From: Planctomycetota bacterium | GTDB taxonomy: Bacteria > Planctomycetota > Planctomycetia > Planctomycetales > Planctomycetaceae | Assembly (NCBI GenBank): GCA_023429275.1 | Contig: JAEYWB010000842.1 | Location: forward strand, 1 to 6,643 | Direction of reading: 5' to 3' | DNA: 6,643 nucleotides | In this document: in pieces, positions 1 to 6,527 of the stretch | Position numbering within the stretch: position 1 is the stretch's first letter | Layout: each line of letters starts with the position of its first letter | Translations under genes and position numbers: made by a program | The notes under the pieces: model-generated | What the model was told of the DNA's origin: nothing | Databases searched by the model: none | What the model saw: only the letters and a program-made list of their open reading frames with translations

Positions 1-1
1 C

Positions 2-1063
2 TTCAAGGGGTTTTCGGTTGCAGAGAAGATCGAGGACGAACGCCCCGACGCAGCTGTCGTGGCGCGGCTGCAGGAGCTGACGAAGGAGATTCAGGCCGAT
101 CGGCCGCCGACTGCCGATCAGGTCGCCTCCGCCGGAGTGCTCACAGGGGGCTCGCGAACGTTGCTGGAGCAGGAGGCGGCTCGTCTCCAGCGTCAGGCCG
201 AACGAATCCGCCAACTGGCGAGTGCCGTCCACGAGGCCCGGGTCCGCAAAGAGCTGGCGGAGGCGCTCGACTCCAGCGACGAGAACGCCCTGCTCCGCGC
301 GGCGCTGCTGGTCTCGGCTCTCGACAACCCGGAGCTCGACGTTGACTACTACGTCAAGGCGATCGAGGAACTCGCGGCTGAACTCAAGCCCCGCATCGAC
401 GCCGCGAAGTCGGCCGACGACAAGCTGGCCGAGCTTCACAAGTTTCTGTTCGACGAGCAGAGTTTTCACGGAAGCCGGGTGAACTACGACTCCGCCTCGA
501 ACAGCTACCTCAACGAGGTGATCGACGATCGCGAAGGGCTGCCGATCACGCTGTCGGTCGTGTATCTCAGCGTCGCCAGCCGGGTCAGCCTCAAGACGGA
601 GGGGGTCGGACTCCCCGGGCACTACGTCGCCCGGTACGTTCCCGCCGAGGGATCGGGAGAGCCGCGACTGATCGACGTGTTCGATCGTGGAAAGGTCCTG
701 CCGCTGGAAGAGGCGAAGCTCCGCGTCACCGGCGGCCGGGCGAGTGACTGGGACGACGAGTATCTCGCAGCCCAGACACCGAAACAGATCATCGAGCGGA
801 TGTTCCGGAACCTGATCGGCGTCGCCAACCGCAAGGGGGATCCGGCCGCGACACTCCGGTACGTCGAGGGTGTCCTCGCCTTCAAACCCGACAGCGGGCA
901 GGACCAGGTCATGAAGGCGATTCTCTGCTACAACGTCGGGCGGTACGAAGACGGTCTCACGGCCGCGGACTGGGTGCTCGCTCACCCGCCGGAGGGGGTG
1001 GCGATCGCCCGCGTCGAGGAACTGCGAGCGGCCCTGGCGGCGAAGGCGGGGAAGTCCCCGTAG
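2..1063 (+). CDS. SirB1 family / transglutaminase-like protein with TPR-like C-terminus (5' end outside window)
   Basis: The visible frame is open from base 2, through a GTG at 59, to the TAG at 1061-1063. The 19 codons before 59 have GC-rich third positions like the rest, so the true start probably lies upstream and the GTG is internal. Numbering from that GTG: residues 35-70 are Glu/Arg/Gln-rich and look helical or coiled-coil. Residues 120-195 carry the SirB1-type core (NSYLNEVIDDREGLPITLSV, then GVGLPGHYVARY with His188). Residues 240-330 are helical and TPR-like (YNVGRYEDGL), a layout usual for SirB1 homologues. The transglutaminase-type catalytic Cys is not visible: the only Cys is residue 290 in the C-terminal repeat region. 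SirB1-like proteins often lack that Cys, so the protein is probably a binding or scaffold protein rather than a protease; its substrate is unknown. Family assignment is firm, function is not. Confidence 0.85.
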   Translation, partial: FKGFSVAEKIEDERPDAAVVARLQELTKEIQADRPPTADQVASAGVLTGGSRTLLEQEAARLQRQAERIRQLASAVHEARVRKELAEALDSSDENALLRAALLVSALDNPELDVDYYVKAIEELAAELKPRIDAAKSADDKLAELHKFLFDEQSFHGSRVNYDSASNSYLNEVIDDREGLPITLSVVYLSVASRVSLKTEGVGLPGHYVARYVPAEGSGEPRLIDVFDRGKVLPLEEAKLRVTGGRASDWDDEYLAAQTPKQIIERMFRNLIGVANRKGDPAATLRYVEGVLAFKPDSGQDQVMKAILCYNVGRYEDGLTAADWVLAHPPEGVAIARVEELRAALAAKAGKSP

Positions 1064-1088
1064 GTGGATTTGGCGAGGAGTCCATGAG

Positions 1089-1105
1089 CCGCTGGGCGCT
1101 AGCGG
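1089..1105. repeat. Small intergenic hairpin between the SirB1-like gene and pgk
   Basis: The arms CCGCT (1089-1093) and AGCGG (1101-1105) flank a 7-nt loop, GGGCGCT. No T-run follows on the + strand, so this is not a convincing intrinsic terminator. It could be a REP-like dispersed element. There is no second copy in this window. Confidence 0.35.
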
Positions 1106-1198
1106 TTCGAAGCGGACGTAATCGCGTGCCGGCTCATCGGATGGACGCCGATGGAGCGGGTCGTCAACTCCCGGGAGTGGCCAGGTCCGGGGCGTCGC

Positions 1199-1227
1199 TT
1201 GGAACGTCGGGGGGCCTTCCCTAGCAT
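1199..1227 (+). promoter_or_regulatory. Possible sigma70-like promoter for pgk
   Basis: TTGGAA (1199-1204) and TAGCAT (1222-1227) are separated by 17 bp, with four of six consensus matches in each hexamer. Transcription would begin near 1234 and give a leader of about 90 nt before the pgk ATG. This is the best candidate in the 260-bp spacer, but hexamer matches of this quality arise by chance, and planctomycete promoters are poorly characterised. Confidence 0.25.
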
Positions 1228-1323
1228 TCGCCCGTTGCGCGGCCTGGAGGGCCGGCGCGACGCTTCAATCGGCGGCGATGCGTTGCCGGAACAGGACACG
1301 TTTCTCACTCGGATAGCGGTTTC

Positions 1324-2511
<1,188 letters not shown>

Positions 2512-2532
2512 GCATCCGGTGAGCTTGTGACG

Positions 2533-2563
2533 AAAACCGGCTCAGGTCCTGAGCCGGTTTTTT
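2533..2563 (+). terminator. Intrinsic terminator of pgk
   Basis: A perfect 13-bp stem (2533-2545 with 2549-2561, core CCGGCTCAG/CTGAGCCGG) with a 3-nt loop GTC is followed by a T-tract at 2558-2563. The A-run at 2533-2536 could also let it work in the opposite direction. Confidence 0.92.
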
Positions 2564-2612
2564 GTTGTCCTGATCCCGGCTCTGAAGCCGCTTCAAGACG
2601 GATGACAGATCT

Positions 2613-2695
2613 TTGCCACCGAGGGCACAGAGAACACAGAGGGCCTCTGAGTCCTCTGTGCCCTCGGTGGCAAGAATGCTTTCGAAACAGCTTCG
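2613..2695. repeat. Dispersed palindromic repeat, copy 1
   Basis: A perfect 20-bp inverted repeat starts with TTGCCACCGAGGGCACAGAG (2613-2632), pairing with 2654-2673. The 21-nt centre is itself nearly palindromic (CAGAGG 2637-2642 / CCTCTG 2644-2649). It is followed by a tail GCTTTCGAAACAGCTTCG (2678-2695) that recurs with one base missing in copy 2 at 5404-5467. This class of 'ccaccgagggcacagag' element is frequent between genes in Planctomycetes and Verrucomicrobia genomes (from general knowledge) and is often mis-annotated as small proteins. It lies between the pgk terminator and the next gene and is non-coding. Confidence 0.85.
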
Positions 2696-2711
2696 TGGCA
2701 AAGGCGGCGGA

Positions 2712-3350
2712 ATGGCTGACACGATGATCTATCTCATGCGGCACGGCGAGACGGCGGAGAACGCCTGCCGGCCGTTTATCCTCCAGGGGAACGCGCTGAA
2801 TGGTCCGCTGAGCGACAATGGCCGTCGGCAGGCTGCTGCTCTCGCGGCGGCCCTCGAAAGTGTCCCGTTTGCGGCAGTCTTTGCGAGCCCGATGCTCCGG
2901 GCCCAGCAGACCGCGCAGACGGTGGTCGGACAGCGGCCTCTGACGCTCGAGACGACGAAGGCGTTCGAGGAGGTGAATGTCGGAAAGTGGGAGCGGCTCT
3001 CCTGGGATCAGATCACGGCCCAGTACCCGATCGAATCGGCGGAGTTCCTGGCGAATCCCGGGACGGTCCCCTACTTCGGTGGTGAGAGCTACGTCGACGT
3101 GCAGAAGCGGACGCTTCCCGTCCTGGAAGATCTGGCCCAGCGGTACGCCGGGCACACGATCGGGATCGTGGCCCACAACGTCGTCAACAAGTCGATCCTT
3201 GCTTCGGTCCTCCGATTGCCGATCTCTCGTGCCCGGAGCCTCCATCAGACGAACTGTTGCATCAACGTCATCCGCTGGAAAGAAAGCGGCCCTGAGGTGG
3301 AAGTGCTGAACTCGGACCTCCATGTCCGGCATCTTCCGCGGACGCTTTAG
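2712..3350 (+). CDS. Histidine phosphatase superfamily protein (phosphoglycerate mutase-like)
   Basis: The protein is 212 aa and cytosolic, with no signal peptide. The catalytic RHGET motif is at residues 10-14, so His11 is the likely phospho-histidine. Other motifs fit the superfamily: GPLSDNGRRQA (31-41), SPMLRAQQTA (59-68) with the phosphate-binding Arg63, the acid Glu86/87 in FEEVNVGKWE, and the second catalytic His155 in VAHN. This matches the GpmB/PhoE/CobC branch, which removes phosphate from small molecules; the substrate cannot be told from sequence. The frame extends upstream to an ATG at 2613, but those 33 codons are made of the palindromic repeat, so the ATG at 2712 (MADTMIYLMRHGE) is the better start; AAGGCGGCGG lies just before it. 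Being downstream of pgk hints at phosphoglycerate mutase, but a terminator intervenes and the family default is phosphatase. Confidence 0.9.
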   Translation: MADTMIYLMRHGETAENACRPFILQGNALNGPLSDNGRRQAAALAAALESVPFAAVFASPMLRAQQTAQTVVGQRPLTLETTKAFEEVNVGKWERLSWDQITAQYPIESAEFLANPGTVPYFGGESYVDVQKRTLPVLEDLAQRYAGHTIGIVAHNVVNKSILASVLRLPISRARSLHQTNCCINVIRWKESGPEVEVLNSDLHVRHLPRTL

Positions 3351-3395
3351 GGCAGATCCGTCAATTTGAGGCAGATTCGTCTTTGCGCGTCTGCC
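3351..3395. repeat. Short tandem repeat and hairpin after the histidine phosphatase gene
   Basis: GGCAGATCCGTC (3351-3362) and GGCAGATTCGTC (3370-3381) are 11/12 identical direct repeats. The second GGCAGA can pair with TCTGCC at 3390-3395. No T-run follows, so a terminator role is unproven. Confidence 0.4.
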
Positions 3396-3400
3396 CCGCT

Positions 3401-3510
3401 CCGTAGCCCGGCCTTCTAGGCCGGACGAGTTTCAAGCATGGCGTTGTCTCGAGTCGAATCGAGTGGCCCACGTGGGCAACACTCGTCCGGCCTATCAGGC
3501 CAGGCTACGG
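3401..3510. repeat. 110-bp inverted-repeat element with 30-bp arms
   Basis: The arm at 3401-3430 (starting CCGTAGCCCGGCC) pairs with 3481-3510 (ending CCAGGCTACGG) at 27 of 30 positions. Each arm also contains a smaller imperfect palindrome around GGCC. The 50-nt centre holds a perfect 12-bp palindrome GCCCACGTGGGC (3466-3477) and a hairpin CTCGA/TCGAG (3448-3463). It has no coding capacity. The form suits a REP/MITE-like dispersed element or a strong RNA hairpin separating the histidine phosphatase and htrA transcripts. Similar 'gtagcccggcct' repeats are known to me from planctomycete intergenic DNA, but copy number cannot be checked here. Confidence 0.75.
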
Positions 3511-3702
3511 CTTCTTACTACCTAACTGTCCAAATTGTTTGGTAATTTCGACTTGAGTCGAAGCTTGCCTGCAAGCAGTTTGTCAAAAATTCCCGTGGGA
3601 TCGCTCCCGGGACTCGGCAACTCTCTCTTTGACAACAACGCGAATCCAGCCGGGAGTGGCTCGGCGGCGTCGCTGCGAGTTATGGAACACGAGGAGTAAA
3701 CC
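3511..3702 (+). promoter_or_regulatory. htrA upstream region with several small palindromes and a Shine-Dalgarno site
   Basis: This non-coding stretch contains adjacent inverted repeats TTCGACT/AGTCGAA (3547-3562) and GCTTGC/GCAAGC (3563-3576), then TCCC/GGGA (3591-3600) and TCCCGGGA (3605-3612). A perfect -35-like TTGACA lies at 3629-3634, but there is no convincing -10 at the right distance. GAGGAG at 3691-3696, 6 nt before the ATG, is a good ribosome-binding site and fixes the htrA start. The palindromes may be operators for stress control of the protease; that is inference only. Confidence 0.45.
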
Positions 3703-5280
3703 ATGTCATTGACGCGACAGAATGTCGGCTGGATCTCCGGCCTCTCGCTGGGGATCTGCCTGGGCGCCGGCGCGATCGCCTTGTCGGAGGCCAAAGGGCC
3801 GAACACCGTGACGAATCTCGCGAGTGCCGCGGTCGACGCCCTCCCGCCGGTCTCCCGGCAGGGAGAGACGGCGCAGAACATGTCCATGAATTTCCGGGAG
3901 GTCGCGAACCGCGTCCTCCCGGCGGTCGTTTCGATTGAGGCGACCACGAAGGCCCGGATGGTCACGATGGAAGGGGGCGACGGAGAGGGGCTTGAGGCGT
4001 TCGGCAACGATGAGATGCTCCAGCAGTTCTTCGGCCGGGATCCGCGTCTGCAGGAGCTCTTCCGTCAGCGAGGAATGGGAATGGGGGGCCAGCGGCGGAT
4101 GCCCGCCCAGCGCGGCGCCGGCTCGGGATTCATTATTGATCCCGAGGGGATCGTGATGACCAACAGCCACGTCATCGATGGCGCGGACGCAGTGACCGTC
4201 CACCTTCTGGACGGCCGCTTTCTCTAGGCTGAATCGTGGGTCGCCGACCCGCGGTCGGACGTTGCGATCATCCGCCTCGCCAACACGAACGGCCCCCTTC
4301 CCTCTCTCCGGATGGGTGACAGCGACACCGCACTGGTTGGCGACTGGTGCCTCGCGATCGGAAACCCGTTCGACATCGGCACGACGGTCACCGCCGGGAT
4401 CATCAGCGCCCGCGGCCGGGCTCCTTCGATCAACGAGCGGGAAGACTTCATCCAGACCGATGCCGCGATCAACCCGGGGAACAGCGGCGGCCCGCTCGTG
4501 AACCTCGCCGGGGAAGTGATCGGCATCAACACCGCCATCTCGACCCGCAGCGGCGGCTACGACGGTGTCGGATTCGCCATCCCGGGGAACATGGCCCGCT
4601 GGGTGGCAGAGCAGCTGATGAAGGATGGCTCGGTTCGCCGGGCTTACCTCGGCGTGGCTCTGCAGCCGATGACTCCCAACCTCCGCGACAGCTTCGGTGT
4701 CGGTCCGAACGAAGGTGCGCTCGTCGGTGAAGTCCTGCCGAACTCGCCGGGGGGCAAGGCCGGGCTCCAGGCGGGGGATGTCGTTCTCGAGTTCGATGGA
4801 CGCAAGATCGGCAGCCAGACGGAGCTCCAGGGAATCGTCGAGCAGCTTGATCCGGGCAAGCAGTACAAGGCGGTCGTTCTGCGGGACGGCAAGCGGATGA
4901 CGTTTGACGTCACGGTGGAGAAGATGCCTGCTGATTACACGCGGGCCCTGTCGAAGAGCGTCAAGCGGGAGAAGGCGGAGTCTGCTCCGAGCAACAAGCT
5001 CGGCCTGTCGGTCCTGGAGCTGAATGACCAGATCCGTGAGCAGATCGGCCTGCCCGAAGAGGTCTCCGGCGTGGTGATCAAGAATGTCCGGGGCGAAGGA
5101 CCGGCGGCGGCCGCCGGCCTCCAGCAGGGGGACGTCGTGATGAAGGTGGCCGGTCAGGAAGTCCACTCGATCGATGACTTCCAGAAGGCGATCGAATCGC
5201 AGTCGCTCGACAAGGGGATCCGCCTCCATGTCCGCCGCGGCAAGCTGGCGTTCTTCGCGGTTCTCAAGGCTGTCGAATAA
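3703..5280 (+). pseudogene. HtrA/DegP-family serine protease with two PDZ domains, interrupted by one in-frame amber codon
   Basis: HtrA-type proteases degrade or refold damaged exported proteins in the periplasm. The frame from ATG 3703 is broken only by TAG at codon 175 (4225-4227), then continues in the same frame to TAA at 5278-5280 (525 sense-equivalent positions). Residues 8-28 form a hydrophobic signal peptide or anchor. Residues 85-140 are a Gly/Gln/Arg-rich loop. The trypsin-like domain carries His156 (TNSH), Asp186 (DPRSD) and Ser261 (GNSGGP), spaced 30 and 75 residues apart, exactly as in E. coli DegP (105/135/210). PDZ1 spans about 314-408 and PDZ2 about 432-525. The stop lies between His and Asp, so the 174-aa product would be inactive, and restart at ATG 4312 would lack His and Asp. 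No other decay is seen, so a recent mutation, a sequencing error or readthrough remain open. The site is variable in the family; GAG, AAG or CAG would each become TAG by one change. Confidence 0.88.
4225..4227 (+). other. In-frame amber (TAG) codon inside the htrA gene
   Basis: The context is CTC TAG GCT GAA, between DGRFL and AESWVADPRSD. It corresponds to DegP residue 124 by counting from the catalytic His, in the strand after the DGR turn. No frame change is needed on either side. Confidence 0.95.
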
Positions 5281-5312
5281 CGGCCGGGCGGTTGGTCGTC
5301 GTTTGACCTGAG

Positions 5313-5346
5313 GCGTCCGGTGGCACGAGTCACCGGACGCTTTTTT
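5313..5346 (+). terminator. Intrinsic terminator of the htrA gene
   Basis: The 10-bp perfect stem GCGTCCGGTG (5313-5322) / CACCGGACGC (5331-5340) with an 8-nt loop is followed by six T (5341-5346). It lies 32 nt after the htrA stop codon. Confidence 0.93.
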
Positions 5347-5403
5347 GTTTCTTCAGCCATTGCTGGACAGCTCCCGCGCGATGCCGAGTCGAGACGGGAA
5401 CTC

Positions 5404-5467
5404 GCCACGGAGAATACGGAGTCCTCTCTGAGTCCTCTGTGGCAAGAGAGGCTTTGAAACAGCTTCG
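5404..5467. repeat. Dispersed palindromic repeat, copy 2 (degenerate)
   Basis: The short outer arms GCCACGGAG (5404-5412) and CTCTGTGGC (5435-5443) match at 8 of 9. The core CTCTGAGTCCTCTGTG (5426-5441) is identical to 2645-2660 in copy 1, and the tail GCTTTGAAACAGCTTCG (5451-5467) matches 2678-2695 with one base missing. It is shorter and less symmetrical than copy 1. It sits exactly at the left boundary of the decayed histidine kinase remnant. Confidence 0.75.
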
Positions 5468-5478
5468 GAGCAGGCCGC

Positions 5479-5602
5479 AGAGAGGGGAACGAACTCGCGA
5501 TCTGCGACGGGATGGCCCCGCAGCATGGAAGACAATCCGGGGGGCAAGTCGGGCCGGGGACTGGGATGTGCGTTTCACATCACCCTCCCGAAGTTAATAT
5601 GA
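5479..5602 (+). pseudogene. Remnant of a sensor histidine kinase C-terminus (HATPase_c end)
   Basis: Frame 1 (5491-5568) reads ELAICDGMAPQHGRQS, then VGPGTG. This resembles the end of the kinase ATPase domain, whose usual form is GLGLAICKRIVERHGG followed by an S-x-P-G-x-G-T turn. Moving one base on to the next frame (5564-5602) gives GCAFHITLPKLI and a TGA, the typical STFHFTLP-like C-terminal strand and stop. Only about 40 codons of kinase remain; the dispersed repeat lies immediately upstream, so the rest was deleted or displaced. The ATG at 5525 would give a 25-aa peptide but is more simply part of the relic. A response-regulator relic 58 nt downstream in the classic kinase-regulator order strengthens the call. 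The match is by eye and short. Confidence 0.6.
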
Positions 5603-5659
5603 CGTAGTTCGCAGCTTCGCGCTACAGAAAAGGTCCGGACGTGACGATAGTTCGAACGT

Positions 5660-6136
5660 ATGGTAAACCGTACATCCGTTGCGGATTTGCTGGTCGCGGA
5701 AGCATGCCGAGACGACCGACAGATCCGCGGCAGTGGCCCTCCTTCCAGTGAAAACCACCCCACGGTTGCCGAGCCGGCGCGAGAGCGCTGACTCTCCTGC
5801 CGCCGCGTGTTTGTACAATCGACGCGAAGGACGGAAACGAGGAGCTCGCCTCCCTGTGGAACCCGTGGGGTAGGAGGGCGCCTCCGATCCCGACCTGATC
5901 CTCCCCGACCTCGCGTGGAGGGCCGGGAGTTGTTGAGGGTCGTCAAGAGCGACGCCTGCCGGATACGGAGACCCGTCGTGGTCCTCACAACACTCGCCGA
6001 AAGCGGTGACGTGCCGTCGATCGACACGGTCGGCAGCAACGCCCGTGTTGTGAAACCCCACGACGTGAAGATGTTCTCTGCAGTGAGAGACGACCTCGAT
6101 CATTTCCGGTTTGACGTAGCGCCTCGCCTCGTCTGA
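5660..6136 (+). pseudogene. Decayed Rcp1-like response regulator (receiver domain only)
   Basis: An intact relative would be a ~145-150 aa single-domain receiver that accepts phosphate from a sensor kinase. Pieces appear in order in different frames. From ATG 5660: SVADLLVAEACRDDRQIR (first strand and acidic pocket), stopping at TGA 5789. Next frame: ALTLL near 5785. Third frame: YNRREGR, a TAG at 5871, then DPDLILPDL (5886-5912), the phosphoacceptor strand. Back in the first frame: GRELLRVVKSD, PVVVLTT (5972-5992), GSNARVVKP with the conserved Lys at 6053-6055, then FRFDVAPRL and TGA at 6134. The LNLPG-type loop after the phosphoacceptor strand is missing. The last 74 codons match the Rcp1/phytochrome-associated receiver pattern well. 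The GTG at 5807 opens a 109-codon frame, but its N-terminal third is not receiver-like, so a working product is unlikely. Confidence 0.72.
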
Positions 6137-6139
6137 CCG

Positions 6140-6226
6140 GAGTACGGGAACGCCGAGTCATCGTCGGGAGGTTCGCCCTTGCAGGGCGTTCCTCGGTCCG
6201 GCGCAGCGCCCTGAGTACGGCACGCC
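6140..6226. repeat. Structured non-coding segment with a near-direct repeat and competing hairpins
   Basis: GAGTACGGGAACGCC (6140-6154) and GAGTACGGCACGCC (6213-6226) flank a hairpin-rich stretch. AGGGCG at 6183-6188 can pair either with CGCCCT at 6174-6179 (3-nt loop) or with CGCCCT at 6207-6212; a separate GGCGC/GCGCC palindrome sits at 6200-6210. No gene or known RNA family is recognised. It may be another dispersed repeat. Confidence 0.4.
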
Positions 6227-6238
6227 AGGAACTGACAG

Positions 6239-6254
6239 ACCAGACGAGTCAGCG
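6239..6254 (+). repeat. 16-bp direct repeat, left copy
   Basis: ACCAGACGAGTCAGCG is identical to 6510-6525. It is followed at once by a hairpin (6258-6266 with 6270-6280, 2-nt bulge). Confidence 0.7.
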
Positions 6255-6509
6255 GCCGACTGACTCGAAGAGTCTCAGTCCAGCGGATCGAGATCGCTGC
6301 CGGGAACCGGGGCGGATTTCATTCCTTGCGCGGACGCGGGGGGCCACCAGAGTCAGCCCGGCCTTCGGGCGGTTGCCGCCACGTCGCGAAACACCATTGA
6401 GGGGAGTCCGGATCAGCGAAAACGCGGCCATCAGCCCCCCGACCTCATGCGGGATGGAAGGGGAGGCAGGCCATACGATCGCTCGACCGGGGTAGCCGTT
6501 CGACACCGA
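6255..6509. other. Non-coding segment between the 16-bp direct repeats
   Basis: There is no convincing gene on either strand. It contains the bulged hairpin at 6258-6280. The minus strand at 6390-6413 encodes IRTPLNGV, identical to the common residues after the phospho-His in histidine kinases, but the His-Glu pair is absent and nothing on either side matches a kinase. It may be relic DNA from two-component genes. Confidence 0.35.
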
Positions 6510-6525
6510 ACCAGACGAGTCAGCG
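6510..6525 (+). repeat. 16-bp direct repeat, right copy
   Basis: ACCAGACGAGTCAGCG is identical to 6239-6254 and ends 2 nt before the ATG at 6528. If that gene is real, the repeat forms its immediate leader and occupies the ribosome-binding position. Confidence 0.7.
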
Positions 6526-6527
6526 TG

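Noticed and set aside
1095..1125. GGTTCGAAG, resembling a tRNA T-loop, upstream of pgk
   Set aside because: No flanking T-stem, anticodon arm or acceptor stem can be formed around it.
3401..3510. Inverted-repeat pair as a CRISPR or IS end
   Set aside because: There are only two inverted arms, no spacers, no transposase frame between them, and no evident target-site duplication.
3629..3657. TTGACA as the -35 box of an htrA promoter
   Set aside because: The hexamer is perfect, but no -10-like sequence occurs 16-18 bp downstream, so it is not called as a promoter.
3706..5229. 507-codon minus-strand open frame opposite htrA
   Set aside because: It is a codon-bias shadow of the HtrA coding frame, with no motif. 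Its continuity across the amber site only reflects the different frame.
5594..6103. Minus-strand open frame of 169 codons in the right-hand region
   Set aside because: It lies opposite the response-regulator remnant, and its composition follows from that relic. No domain or start context supports it.
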